NCBI GenBank assembly: GCA_945890485.1
Contig: CAMDCN010000004.1
Location: forward strand, 124,001-188,000
Origin: Candidatus Sulfopaludibacter sp. SbA3
GTDB lineage: Bacteria; Acidobacteriota; Terriglobia; Bryobacterales; Bryobacteraceae
Direction of reading: 5' to 3'
Length of the DNA stretch: 64,000 nucleotides
Part shown: piece after piece, positions 1-8,326 of the stretch
Layout of the letters: each line of letters starts with the position of its first letter
How positions within the stretch are numbered: the first letter of the stretch is position 1
The notes under the pieces: generated by a model
The model's input: only the letters and a program-made list of their open reading frames with translations
The model's database searches: none
What the model was told of the DNA's origin: nothing
Made by a program: the position numbers and the translations under genes

Positions 1-1
1 G

Positions 2-1135
2 AAGATCAAAAGCGACTACGTGGAAGAGCCGGACATGAAAAATGTCACTCTCGGTGCGCTGAACGGCCTGCTGGAATCGCTTGACCCGTACGCCTCGTAC
101 CTCGGTCCGGACCAGTACAAGCAGTACGTAAAAGTCTCGGCCGAAGCCAAGGCCGATGTTGGCTTGATCCTCGCCAAACGCTTCGGGTACATCGCCATCG
201 TCGGATCCATCCCCGGTTCCCCCGCCGACAAAGCCGGCCTCGCGACCGGCGATATGCTCGAAACCATCAATAATGTGAATACGCGCGATATGCCGCTCGC
301 CTACGCCGAAATCATGTTGAAAGGCGATGCCGGCTCGACCATCGAATTTTCGGTCCTCCGTTTTACCCGGCCCGAACCCCAGAAGGTCACCCTGACGCGC
401 GCCCCGGTCACGCTGCCGGCCGTTACGAACAAGATGCTTCCAGACAGCATCGGCTACATTCAGGTGCAGTCTCTCGCTGGAAACCGCGCGGCTGAAGTGG
501 AAGCTGCCGTGAAGAGTCTCGAAAAGCAGGGCGCGAAGAAGTTCATCCTCGACCTGCGCAATTGCGCCACCGGCGACCCCGCCCAGGGCGCCGCGGTTGC
601 CAATCTGTTCCAGGATCAGGCGTTGCTTGCCTACATCGAGGGGCAGAAGCAGACCCGCAAGAACCTCGAAGCCGACGCGACCAAAGTTGTAACGAAGCTG
701 CCGGTAACCGTCGTGACCAATCGTGGCACAGCGGGCGCGGCTGAAGTTGCGGCCTCGGCCTTGCTGGAGACCAAGCGGGCCGCCGTGGTTGGCGAGCGCA
801 CGTATGGCGACGCCGCGGTAAGAAAGACGATCATGATGGACGACGGCGCGGCCGTCATCCTCTCCGTCGCCAAGTACTACTCGCCCTCGGGCAAAGCGAT
901 CCAGGATACTGGCGTCACCCCTTCGGTGCCGGTCCTCGATCAACAGAACGTGCCTACGGGCGACGAAGACGAAGACGCTCCGAAGGCGGAGCCCAAGAAG
1001 TCGACCGAAGACGAAATTTTGAAGAAGGCGATCGAGATCGCCATCAAAGGTCTCCCGCCCGAGACCGCCGCGGCGGCCAAAGCGGGCGCCGGCGATAGCG
1101 GCCTCGGCCCCCTTAACATCCCCAAACCACAATAG
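2..1135 (+). CDS. S41 (C-terminal processing) peptidase homologue with lost catalytic dyad, 5' partial
   Basis: The reading frame is open to the left window edge, so the N-terminus is missing. What remains shows an S41 N-terminal helical part (GLLESLDPYASYLGP), a PDZ domain (SIPGSPADKAGLATGDML) and the tail-specific protease core. In active CtpA/Tsp proteins the Ser sits in a G-[ST]-A-S-A-S-E block and the Lys lies 25 residues later in a YGKG block. Here the Ser codon position (734-736) encodes Gly (GTAGAAE) and the Lys position (809-811) encodes Asp (YGDA). Both catalytic residues are therefore absent while the fold motifs (LDLRN, VVGERTYG, SPSGKAIQ.TGVTP) remain. An acidic tail follows. It likely acts in the periplasm as a non-proteolytic PDZ scaffold or regulator; that role is inference. 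fmdB follows after 6 bases. Confidence 0.85.
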   Translation, partial: KIKSDYVEEPDMKNVTLGALNGLLESLDPYASYLGPDQYKQYVKVSAEAKADVGLILAKRFGYIAIVGSIPGSPADKAGLATGDMLETINNVNTRDMPLAYAEIMLKGDAGSTIEFSVLRFTRPEPQKVTLTRAPVTLPAVTNKMLPDSIGYIQVQSLAGNRAAEVEAAVKSLEKQGAKKFILDLRNCATGDPAQGAAVANLFQDQALLAYIEGQKQTRKNLEADATKVVTKLPVTVVTNRGTAGAAEVAASALLETKRAAVVGERTYGDAAVRKTIMMDDGAAVILSVAKYYSPSGKAIQDTGVTPSVPVLDQQNVPTGDEDEDAPKAEPKKSTEDEILKKAIEIAIKGLPPETAAAAKAGAGDSGLGPLNIPKPQ

Positions 1136-1141
1136 TCAGCC

Positions 1142-1471
1142 ATGCCGATTTACGAGTATCACTGCCCTACCTGTAATACGAACTTTGAAAAGATTCAGAA
1201 GTTCTCCGACGAACCGTTGACCGTGCATGAATTGTGCGGCGGCCCTGTGGAGCGGTTGCTTTCCGCTCCGGCGTTCCAGTTCAAGGGCTCCGGATGGTAC
1301 ATCACGGATTACAACAAGACCGGAACCAGTTCTCCCGCCTCCTCGGGTGGCAAGGAACCGGCAACTGAAAAGAAGACTGAGACCAAAAGCGAAACGAAGT
1401 CCGAGACGAAGACCGAGACGAAGTCTACCCCGGCTCCCGCCACCAGTACCCCATCCACGTCTAAAGAGTAG
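1142..1471 (+). CDS. FmdB-family zinc ribbon protein
   Basis: 109 residues. The N-terminus MPIYEYHCPTC and the later GGPVERLLSAPAFQFKGSGW are the FmdB/CxxC_CxxC_SSSS regulatory-protein signature. Cys8 and Cys11 form the first knuckle. The second knuckle, normally CPxCGG, reads HELCGG, leaving only Cys32 with His29 in place of the missing Cys, so a C3H zinc site is possible. The last 40 residues are a low-complexity Thr/Lys/Glu/Ser tail (repeats of KSET and KTET) ending in Pro/Thr. The family is small and its molecular role is poorly defined; it is often called a regulator. It lies 6 bases after the S41 homologue and 5 bases before the first oxidoreductase, so co-transcription is likely. Confidence 0.85.
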   Translation: MPIYEYHCPTCNTNFEKIQKFSDEPLTVHELCGGPVERLLSAPAFQFKGSGWYITDYNKTGTSSPASSGGKEPATEKKTETKSETKSETKTETKSTPAPATSTPSTSKE

Positions 1472-1476
1472 CGATC

Positions 1477-2805
1477 ATGTCGATTTCGCGCCGTCATATC
1501 CTCCAGGCCGCCGCGCTCACGCCGGCGGTCGCTCTGTCTCAGGTCTCCCCCAACGATAAGATCCGATTCGCCACCATTGGCATCGGCGGCATGGGAACCG
1601 GCGATACCGAGTCGGCCCTGCGAACCGGTTTGACCGAAATGGTGGCAGCCTCGGATATCTACCAAGGCCGTCTTGATCGCGCCAAGGAGCGCTTCGGGAA
1701 CCACCTGTTCACGACGCGCGACTACCGCGAAGTGCTCGCGCGCAAGGATATCGACGCCGTCATCATCGCGACGCCGGACCATTGGCACGCCCGCATCGCC
1801 ACCGAAGCCCTCGCCGCCGGCAAGGACGTTTACGTCGAAAAGCCCATGGTGCAGAAGGTGGAAGACGGCATCAAGCTGGTCGACGCCGCCAAAGCCAGCG
1901 GCCGGATTCTGCAGGTCGGTTCGCAGCGGGTTTCGAGCATCGTCTACGCGAAAGCCAAGGAACTCATTGAAAACGGTGCGATCGGCGAGTTGAACCTCGT
2001 CGAAGCCTGGTGGGATCGCAACTCGGCCATCGGCGCCTGGCAGTATTCCATTCCGCCCGATGCCACCCCGGCCAACATCGACTGGGACACCTTCCTGGGC
2101 TCCGCGCCGAAGCGGCCCTTTGAACCCATGCGGCTCTTCCGCTGGCGGAACTACCAGGACTACGGCACCGGCGTCGCGGGCGACCTGTTCGTCCACCTGT
2201 TCAGCGGTATGCACTTCATCACGGGCGCCGTTGGCCCCAACCGCGTCTTTGCCACCGGCGGACTCCGCTACTGGAAAGACGGCCGCGACGTGCCGGACGT
2301 AATGATGGGCCTCTACGACTATCCGAGCCGCGGCAAGATGCCGGCCTTTAACTTGGCTCTGCGCGTGAACTTCGTCAACGGCGCGGGCGAGACGAGCGGA
2401 TTCCGCTTCGTCGGCAGCGAGGGAATTCTCACGGTGGACGGCGGCGTCACCGTCAACCGGCAGCCGCGCGAAAGCGAGCCCGGCTACACGATTAGTACTT
2501 TTACGAAACGAAGCCAAGAGCAGTTCCTCGCCGAGTACCGGAAGAAGTACCCGGCGCACAAGCCGACCATGGACGCCATGCGGCCTTTGGGCCAAGAGAA
2601 CTACCGGCCCGAGCGCGGCTACAGCGACCACCTCGACCATCACCGCAACTTCTTCGCCGCCGTGCGGAGCCGGAAGCCGGTCGTGGAAGATGCCCGATTT
2701 GGTTTGCAGGCCGCTGGCCCGGCGCTGCTCTCGAACCGCAGCGTGTTTGAACAAAAGGCGTTCACCTGGAACCCGGAAACGTTTACAGCGAAGGCAATCG
2801 GATGA
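1477..2805 (+). CDS. Gfo/Idh/MocA-family oxidoreductase with Tat-type leader
   Basis: 442 residues. The N-terminus MSISRRHILQAAALTP is a short twin-arginine leader, so the NAD(P)-dependent enzyme is probably exported folded. The Rossmann motif GIGGMGTGD lies at about residues 36-43 and the family EKP motif at 121-123 (VYVEKPM). The C-terminal domain has the HH.NFF.A stretch typical of Gfo/Idh proteins. The family oxidises or epimerises sugars, inositols or their glycosides; the substrate cannot be read from sequence. The stop overlaps the next gene start by ATGA, and the next gene is a close paralogue. No GH or transporter gene sits beside the pair. Confidence 0.88.
   Translation: MSISRRHILQAAALTPAVALSQVSPNDKIRFATIGIGGMGTGDTESALRTGLTEMVAASDIYQGRLDRAKERFGNHLFTTRDYREVLARKDIDAVIIATPDHWHARIATEALAAGKDVYVEKPMVQKVEDGIKLVDAAKASGRILQVGSQRVSSIVYAKAKELIENGAIGELNLVEAWWDRNSAIGAWQYSIPPDATPANIDWDTFLGSAPKRPFEPMRLFRWRNYQDYGTGVAGDLFVHLFSGMHFITGAVGPNRVFATGGLRYWKDGRDVPDVMMGLYDYPSRGKMPAFNLALRVNFVNGAGETSGFRFVGSEGILTVDGGVTVNRQPRESEPGYTISTFTKRSQEQFLAEYRKKYPAHKPTMDAMRPLGQENYRPERGYSDHLDHHRNFFAAVRSRKPVVEDARFGLQAAGPALLSNRSVFEQKAFTWNPETFTAKAIG
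2503..2517 (+). repeat. Dispersed 15-base repeat, variant copy
   Basis: ACGAAACGAAGCCAA, inside the first Gfo/Idh gene in the frame T-K-R-S-Q. One base differs from the main form, and homology with the paralogue at 3738 explains this copy. Confidence 0.4.
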
Positions 2806-4031
2806 TTCGACTAGCACTCATTGGCGGGGGCGGCATGGGCTCGGGCGACGTCGAGGACGCGCTCAAGAGCGGTCAGGCCCAGTTGACGGCGGTGGCAGAT
2901 ATCTACCAGGGCCGGTTGGACCGGGCGAAGGAGCGCTGGGGCAGCAACGTGTTCACCTCGCGCGACTATCGCGAAGTGCTGGCGCGTCGCGACGTCGATG
3001 CCGTAATCGTCGCGACGCCAGACCACTGGCACGCGCCGATCGCCATCGCGGCGCTGCGGGCCGGGAAAGACGTTTACGTCGAAAAACCGATGGTCCACAA
3101 GTTTGCCGAAGGGCCGCAGATGATTGCGGCGCAGAAGGAAACCGGGCGGATTTTGCAGGTGGGCAGCCAGTACGCCAGTTCGCTCGTGTTCGCCAAGGCC
3201 GGCGATCTGCTGAGGCAGAAGGCGCTCGGCGAGGTGAATCTCGTCGAAGCGTGGCTTGATCGGAACACTGCGCTCGGCGCTTGGCAATATAGCTTGCCGC
3301 CTGACGCCAACGAAGCCAACATCGACTGGGAGACCTTCCTCGGCAACGCGCCGAAGCGGCCGTTTGAACCGGTTCGGCTGTTCCGGTGGCGCAACTACAA
3401 GGACTACGGCACCGGAGTCTCCGGCGACCTTTTTGTTCATCTCTTGACCGGCTTGCACTTTGCGACCGGCAGTACGGGCCCCAGCCGAATCTACGCCACC
3501 GGCGGCGTGCGGTTTTGGAAGGATGGCCGCGATGCACCAGACGTCGTTCTGGCGATGATGGACTACCCGACGTTCACCTTTGTTCTACGCGTGAATCTGG
3601 CGAGCGGCGCTGCGCCGCCCGAGCGCTTCGGATTGAAGTTCGTCGGCAGCGAAGGCACGATGGAAGCGACGATGAGCGGCGTGACCATCGACCGGACGCC
3701 GCGCGAAGCCGAACCCGGCTACACGATCGACACTTTTACGAAACGAACCCAAGAACAGTTCCTGGCTGGATACCGGAAGCAGTATCCACAAGCCAAGCCA
3801 ACGGCGGACGCCATGCGGCCGCTGCGGCAAGAGCGCTATACCCCGCCCCGCGAACACAATGCGCACTTCGACCACATGAAGAACTTTCTGACGGCGGTCG
3901 AGACACGGAAGCCGTTCTTTGAAGACGCCCTGTTCGGCTATCGCACGGCTGGGCCGTCGCTGGCGGTGAACCTCAGTCTTGAGGAACAGCGGCCGGTGAT
4001 GTGGGACGCGGCAAAGCTGGTAGCGAGCTAA
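2802..4031 (+). CDS. Gfo/Idh/MocA-family oxidoreductase, cytoplasmic paralogue
   Basis: 409 residues, aligning nearly end to end with the preceding protein (shared blocks DIYQGRLDRAKER, SRDYREVLARRD, EKPMVHK, RPFEPVRLFRWRNYKDYGTG, GYTIDTFTKRTQEQFL). It lacks the Tat leader and begins directly at the Rossmann strand MIRLALIGGGGMGSGD, so it should stay in the cytoplasm. It starts inside the upstream stop (ATGA), so translation is coupled. This is a tandem duplication in which the copies differ mainly in export signal. The 3' end overlaps the convergent gene at 3973 by 59 bases. The specific sugar substrate is unknown. Confidence 0.87.
   Translation: MIRLALIGGGGMGSGDVEDALKSGQAQLTAVADIYQGRLDRAKERWGSNVFTSRDYREVLARRDVDAVIVATPDHWHAPIAIAALRAGKDVYVEKPMVHKFAEGPQMIAAQKETGRILQVGSQYASSLVFAKAGDLLRQKALGEVNLVEAWLDRNTALGAWQYSLPPDANEANIDWETFLGNAPKRPFEPVRLFRWRNYKDYGTGVSGDLFVHLLTGLHFATGSTGPSRIYATGGVRFWKDGRDAPDVVLAMMDYPTFTFVLRVNLASGAAPPERFGLKFVGSEGTMEATMSGVTIDRTPREAEPGYTIDTFTKRTQEQFLAGYRKQYPQAKPTADAMRPLRQERYTPPREHNAHFDHMKNFLTAVETRKPFFEDALFGYRTAGPSLAVNLSLEEQRPVMWDAAKLVAS
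3738..3752 (+). repeat. Dispersed 15-base repeat, main form
   Basis: ACGAAACGAACCCAA, inside the second Gfo/Idh gene, read there as T-K-R-T-Q. Confidence 0.5.
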
Positions 4032-5277
4032 AGAGCTTTTCGGGGTCGCCGGTCGCCTCGATCACGAGTTCGAGGAAGGCGATGTGCATTTCGTCGGTGG
4101 TCTGGTCGCCCCATTTTACGGAGGCGGCCGGATCGGGGTTGAACCGGTTGTTGGGTGAATTGTCGAAGCCGGCCGTGGATTCGAGACGGGTTCCTTTGGG
4201 CAGGTCGATGGGTTTGGCGAGGACGTAGGTCGTCTGCCAATTGAAGTCGTACCGGGGGACGGCGAGGACGGTTTCGGTGCGGCCGTCGGGGTAAACGGCG
4301 CGGACGGTCATGCTCTTGCCGCGGACGTGCATGTGGGGCTGCACCGAAAGCAGACGAGCCGGGCGGGCCAACGTCATCGCCGCTTGCGAAACGAACCCAC
4401 TGGCGTGCGGGGGGATGACGAAATCGAGATCACGAAGGGTGTCGATGGCGACCACGCGGTTTTGCGGCGCAGCAGGGGCGAAATAGAGGCCGAACTCGCT
4501 GCGGTCGACGGCGGGAGTTCCGCCGGGGTTGTAGTGCATCTCGAAGATCAGGTCAGAGCCGGCAGGGACGAGTTTCGCGCCGTCTTCGAGCCACGGCATG
4601 GGTTCGTAGCCGGGTTCGTATCCGAGGATGAGCTGCCGGCGGTCGAAAACGCGTTCGTGCTGATGGCGCTTGCCGCGCTGGGCCACGGTGGGCGAGAAGA
4701 TCTCGTTGGTGGGGAAGCCGGCGAGGTAGCTGGAGCCGGGCGGGCGGATGAACGCGTTGATGTGGTGAACCACTTGACGCTGGTCGATGCGGAACTCGGC
4801 GGCGCGGACCCAGGTGTCTTCCTTGAGATTCAGCGGAACGATGAGGAAGGAGTAGGCGAGTTGGCCAGAGGCGGGCACCTGGAAGCCGGGAACCTGCACA
4901 ACGCGGTCGGGCTGGCCGAGTTTCCAGCGACTGGGGCCCGCGTTGGTGGCAATCGACTTCGCGGCGGCGCCTTGCGGGGCGCCAGCCTCCACCCAGGCAT
5001 TTAAGGTGGCGACCTCGGTAGCTGAGAGCGAACGGTCGTTGCGGAAGGAGTGAGCGCCGGGGGCGGCGTGCCACGGCGGCATGCTCTGCCGGGCGACGGC
5101 CTGGCGGATGGCTTTGGCGAACGGGCGGGTTTCCGAGTACAAAGTGAAGGCCATGGGAGCGACCTCACCTTTCTGGTGGCACTGGACGCAGCGGCGTTCG
5201 AGGATCGGCTGAACGTCTTTCCAGGTGGTTTCGGCCAGGACGGGGGTCGCCAGGAGAAGCAGGCTCCAGATTCGCAT
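3973..5277 (-). CDS. Exported haem c protein with copper monooxygenase-like C-terminal domain
   Basis: 434 residues with a Sec signal peptide (MRIWSLLLLATPVLAET). One haem c site is seen, Cys30-V-Q-Cys33-His34, in a planctomycete/acidobacterial cytochrome-like segment (ILERRCVQCHQKGEVAPM, SMPPWHA). The rest resembles the copper type II ascorbate-dependent monooxygenase (PHM/DBH) fold: His/Met-rich motifs FEMHYNPGG, QPHMHVRGKSM and TTDEMHIAF match the positions of copper ligands in that family. Such proteins are common in Acidobacteriota, but no substrate is established. It probably works in the periplasm with an electron donor. It is convergent with the Gfo/Idh gene, overlapping by 59 bases. 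Confidence 0.75.
   Translation of the reverse strand: MRIWSLLLLATPVLAETTWKDVQPILERRCVQCHQKGEVAPMAFTLYSETRPFAKAIRQAVARQSMPPWHAAPGAHSFRNDRSLSATEVATLNAWVEAGAPQGAAAKSIATNAGPSRWKLGQPDRVVQVPGFQVPASGQLAYSFLIVPLNLKEDTWVRAAEFRIDQRQVVHHINAFIRPPGSSYLAGFPTNEIFSPTVAQRGKRHQHERVFDRRQLILGYEPGYEPMPWLEDGAKLVPAGSDLIFEMHYNPGGTPAVDRSEFGLYFAPAAPQNRVVAIDTLRDLDFVIPPHASGFVSQAAMTLARPARLLSVQPHMHVRGKSMTVRAVYPDGRTETVLAVPRYDFNWQTTYVLAKPIDLPKGTRLESTAGFDNSPNNRFNPDPAASVKWGDQTTDEMHIAFLELVIEATGDPEKLFSSLPALPRPTSPAAVPQD
4386..4400 (+). repeat. Dispersed 15-base repeat, main form (13 of 15 inner bases)
   Basis: GCGAAACGAACCCAC; CGAAACGAACCCA is exact. It lies in the coding region of a minus-strand gene in an unrelated reading frame (V-S in GFVSQA). 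Confidence 0.5.
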
Positions 5278-5286
5278 GGCTCTATT

Positions 5287-6174
5287 CTACTTGCGTAGCG
5301 CCATCAGCACACAGCCTATGACTACGATGCCGGCGCCCGACAGGGTCAGCGGATCGAGCGGTTCCGGGGCGATATAGGCAGGCCAAAGCCAGGCGGCCAG
5401 GCGCGTGAACGCCACGGTGAAAAGCGGCGTGGTGGCGACGACCGCACTAACCCGCGAAGCCGGCCAGACAGCGAGCGCCTCGCTGAAGAAGGCATAGCTG
5501 ACGAGACTGTTCAGACAACAGGCGAGTAGAAACCACCAGCGGGTCGCGTCGAGTACAGAAAGACTGATTGGCGTAGCCGCGGGCAGCATCAGTACTGATC
5601 CGGCGGCGTAGATGATCCACATGATGGAAATGGAATTCATGTCGCGGAGCAGCTTCTTCTGCGCCAAGGCGTATCCGGCCCAGAGGACGGCACTGCCGAG
5701 AAGGACCAGAATGCCTAGGCCGAACGATTCCGAGAACCCCGAGAGCTGGCGATGGAAGAAGATCAACATGCCAACGGGCAGAATCCCGACGCCGATCCAC
5801 TGCTGGCGGCCGAAGTGCTCGCCAAACCAGCGGACGGCCCCAAAAATCACCAGGATCGGGGCGATTTGGATGACGATTTGAACCGTCGACGGAGACGTCA
5901 TGCGCAGACCATACAGGAAACCGAAATTGTTTCCGGCAAAGCCGAGCAAAGCCAGGAGCAGGAAGAGCCAGCGGCGGTCGGCAAACTGAGCGCGCCCCGG
6001 GAGATGGCCTTGCCAATAGAGAAATCCGCCGAGCCCGGCCGTGGCGACGAGATATCGGGTCCACGTGACGGTAATTGGATCGACTTTTTCAACGACGGGC
6101 CGGAGGGCGATGGGAAGGCTCCCCCACAACGCGGCCGTGAGAACAGAGAGCACAAGGCCCAAGGGAGGACGCAC
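5287..6174 (-). CDS. EamA/DMT-family transporter
   Basis: 295 residues, strongly hydrophobic throughout, with the ten-helix layout of two EamA repeats. The first helix (LVLSVLTAALWGSLPIALRP) and the repeat-end motif YALAQKKLL followed by a second set of helices (SVLMLPAATPISLSVL, VSYAFFSEAL) fit drug/metabolite transporters. Members export amino acids, nucleosides or other small metabolites; the substrate is unknown. It is 9 bases upstream of the haem c gene and 6 bases downstream of the small membrane protein, all on the same strand. Confidence 0.82.
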   Translation of the reverse strand: MRPPLGLVLSVLTAALWGSLPIALRPVVEKVDPITVTWTRYLVATAGLGGFLYWQGHLPGRAQFADRRWLFLLLALLGFAGNNFGFLYGLRMTSPSTVQIVIQIAPILVIFGAVRWFGEHFGRQQWIGVGILPVGMLIFFHRQLSGFSESFGLGILVLLGSAVLWAGYALAQKKLLRDMNSISIMWIIYAAGSVLMLPAATPISLSVLDATRWWFLLACCLNSLVSYAFFSEALAVWPASRVSAVVATTPLFTVAFTRLAAWLWPAYIAPEPLDPLTLSGAGIVVIGCVLMALRK

Positions 6175-6180
6175 TAACCC

Positions 6181-6675
6181 TTATTTTAGCTTGAAGCCGG
6201 TGGTAAGCACCCAGAGGCCGTAGCCGCCAAACAGCAGCACCGAGGCTCCGGCCAGGCGGATCAGGCCGTTGGCCGGGGTAAGCAGGCTGAGCGCCCCGAT
6301 CAGAGTCACCAGCAACCAAGCGCTGCCGGAGAGCAGGCGTGCCCAACCCGAGCCAACACTCAGGCCGCGTCCGGTGAAGTAGAGGATCGCGGCGAAAACA
6401 AGCCCCACGACGGAGGCCGTAAACAGCCCTTTGATGATCCCTTCCCCAAGGATCGCGATGGGCCGAGTCACAAAAGCGAGGCCGCGCTCGACTCCATTGA
6501 AAATCTGCACCATCCCGTCCGAGCTTGTGGTGGGTTCCGGCATGGGCGGGGTGGGATTCCGAATGAGGTCCAAAACCTGCCAACCGAAAAACAACGTACC
6601 GCAAATCGCAGGGAAGCCGACCAGCCAGGCGAAGACGTAGTGCATCCAGATCAGAAAAGTAGTGTGGGGATTCAT
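6181..6675 (-). CDS. Small multi-pass membrane protein of unknown function
   Basis: 164 residues. Four to five hydrophobic segments are visible: about 8-30 (FAWLVGFPAICGTLFFGWQV), 75-100 (IIKGLFTASVVGLVFAAILYF), 108-128 (LLSGSAWLLVTLIGALSLL) and 135-158 (IRLAGASVLLFGGYGLWVL), with a short Pro/Thr/Ser-rich loop between the first and second. I do not recognise a family. It heads the three-gene minus-strand set ending at 3973. A copy of the dispersed 15-base sequence (6675-6689) abuts its start codon. Confidence 0.6.
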   Translation of the reverse strand: MNPHTTFLIWMHYVFAWLVGFPAICGTLFFGWQVLDLIRNPTPPMPEPTTSSDGMVQIFNGVERGLAFVTRPIAILGEGIIKGLFTASVVGLVFAAILYFTGRGLSVGSGWARLLSGSAWLLVTLIGALSLLTPANGLIRLAGASVLLFGGYGLWVLTTGFKLK

Positions 6676-6689
6676 TGGCTTCGTTTCGT
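6675..6689 (-). repeat. Dispersed 15-base repeat, variant copy at a start codon
   Basis: On the minus strand ACGAAACGAAGCCAA, identical to the copy at 2503, ending at the ATG of the membrane protein at 6181-6675 and outside the gene. Confidence 0.5.
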
Positions 6690-6738
6690 CGGGCGCAGGG
6701 AAGTACGAATTTCGATCAGGAGCCGCTACATTTAAATC

Positions 6739-8316
6739 ATGCGTTACGTTTTGGTGATTTTTGCCGTGGGGACGGCGCTTTGGGCGGCGGAGCCGGGGAA
6801 GTTAGCGGCAAGCTGGTGGAGGCATGTCGAAATCCTGGCCGACGACAAAATGGAGGGCCGGGACACCGGATCGCCGGGACACCGGATGGCCGCGAACTAC
6901 GTAGCGCAGGAGTTTGAGCGCAATGGGCTGAAGGCCGCCGGGACGGATGGTTATCTGCAGCCGGTGCCTTTTCAGGTTCGGCGCATCGACGAGGCCAATT
7001 CCAGCGTCGAGCTGATCCGGGACGGCAAGGCGGAGAAGCTGCAGTTAGGGAAAGAAGTGACCATCGGCCTGCGAACGGCGCCGGAGCCGAAGGTGGAGGC
7101 GGGGCTGGTATTCGCCGGGTACTCCCTCGTGGTGCCGGAGAAGAACTTTGACGATTTGGCCGGGCTGAATTTGAAGGGCAAGATCGTAGTGCTGCTCTCC
7201 GGGGTGCCGGACGGGATTCCGGCGGAACTGGCGGCGCACTACCAGACCGAGCGCGGGAAACGGCTGCGAGCGGCGGGCGCGATTGGAACGATCAGCATTG
7301 CCAACCCGGCGCAGATGGACGTGCCGTGGGCGCGGGCGAGCCGGGCGCGGCTGCTGCCTTCGATGAGCCTGGACGTGCCGCCGAAGCCGGAGGACGGAGC
7401 CCTGCAGTTGGCCCTTTCCTGGAACGCCGAGTACGGCGACAAGTTGTTCGCGGGTAGCGGACACACGATGGCCGAGCTACTGGCGCTATCGACGGCGAAG
7501 AAGCAACTGCCCCGGTTCGAACTGCCGGTGCGGGTGCGAGCGGTGCAGGCCTACGAGAAAGAGAAGGTGGAGTCGCAGAACGTGGTCGCGCTGCTACCGG
7601 GGGCGGACGCGAGGTTGAAGGACGAAATCGTGGTACTATCCGCGCATTTGGATCATGTGGGCAAGAGCCGGTCGTTCGAAGGGGATGCGATCCACAATGG
7701 CGCGATGGACAACGCGTCGGGGGTGGCGGCGCTGCTCGAAATTGCGCGGGCGATTAAGGAATCGGGCGTGAAGTTGAAGCGGAGTGTTGCCTTCGTCGCG
7801 GTGACGGGCGAAGAGAAGGGGCTATTGGGTTCGAAGTTCTACGCCGAAAGCCCAACGATCAAGGGCAAGATGGTGAGTGAGTTGAATATGGACATGTTCC
7901 TGCCGATTCATCCGCTGCGGATTATTAAGCTGCTGGGGGTGGACGAGTCGGACCTGGGCCCGCGGTTCCAGCGGATTGCCGAAAAGCACGGCGTGAAGAT
8001 TATGCGGGACCCGCAACCGGAGCGGAACATCTTCATCCGGAGCGATCAGTACAATTTCGTGAAGCAGGGGGTGCCGTCGCTCTATCCGGCGTTTGGCGCG
8101 GAGCCGGGCAGCGCGGACGATAAGATGCAGAAGGCTTGGCTGCAGGAGCGGTATCACGCCGTTTCCGATGACCTGAGCCAGCCGGTGGACAAGGCAGGCG
8201 CGGCGAAGTTTATCGAAATTCTGATCGAATTCACCCGGGAAGTGGCCGACGCGCCGGAAGCGCCGCAGTGGAAACCCGAAAGCTTCTTCCGCCGGTTCGT
8301 GAAGGCTGGGGCATAA
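6739..8316 (+). CDS. M28-family zinc aminopeptidase, secreted
   Basis: 525 residues with a signal peptide (MRYVLVIFAVGTALWAAEP). A PA-like insertion lies at roughly 115-250 (GLVFAGYSLV, LKGKIVVLLSGVPD). The peptidase domain carries the two-zinc set: His303 in SAHLDHVG, Asp324 in GAMDNASGV, Glu358-Glu359 in TGEEKGLLGS, Asp385 in ELNMDMF, and a late His in RYHAVSDD. This is the complete M28 (aminopeptidase S/Y, PSMA-like) ligand and base pattern, so it should be active, cleaving N-terminal residues from peptides outside the cytoplasm. galT follows after 10 bases on the same strand. Confidence 0.9.
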   Translation: MRYVLVIFAVGTALWAAEPGKLAASWWRHVEILADDKMEGRDTGSPGHRMAANYVAQEFERNGLKAAGTDGYLQPVPFQVRRIDEANSSVELIRDGKAEKLQLGKEVTIGLRTAPEPKVEAGLVFAGYSLVVPEKNFDDLAGLNLKGKIVVLLSGVPDGIPAELAAHYQTERGKRLRAAGAIGTISIANPAQMDVPWARASRARLLPSMSLDVPPKPEDGALQLALSWNAEYGDKLFAGSGHTMAELLALSTAKKQLPRFELPVRVRAVQAYEKEKVESQNVVALLPGADARLKDEIVVLSAHLDHVGKSRSFEGDAIHNGAMDNASGVAALLEIARAIKESGVKLKRSVAFVAVTGEEKGLLGSKFYAESPTIKGKMVSELNMDMFLPIHPLRIIKLLGVDESDLGPRFQRIAEKHGVKIMRDPQPERNIFIRSDQYNFVKQGVPSLYPAFGAEPGSADDKMQKAWLQERYHAVSDDLSQPVDKAGAAKFIEILIEFTREVADAPEAPQWKPESFFRRFVKAGA

Positions 8317-8326
8317 TAGAGAGTTC

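Noticed and set aside
1378-1430. Short repeats of GAGACGAAG in fmdB
   Set aside because: They encode a Thr/Lys/Glu tail and are low-complexity codon repetition, not a mobile or CRISPR repeat.
1309-2817. A 502-residue minus-strand frame opposite the first oxidoreductase gene
   Set aside because: It mirrors the GC-skewed third positions of the real gene, contains no family motifs, and overlaps fmdB and two coupled genes.
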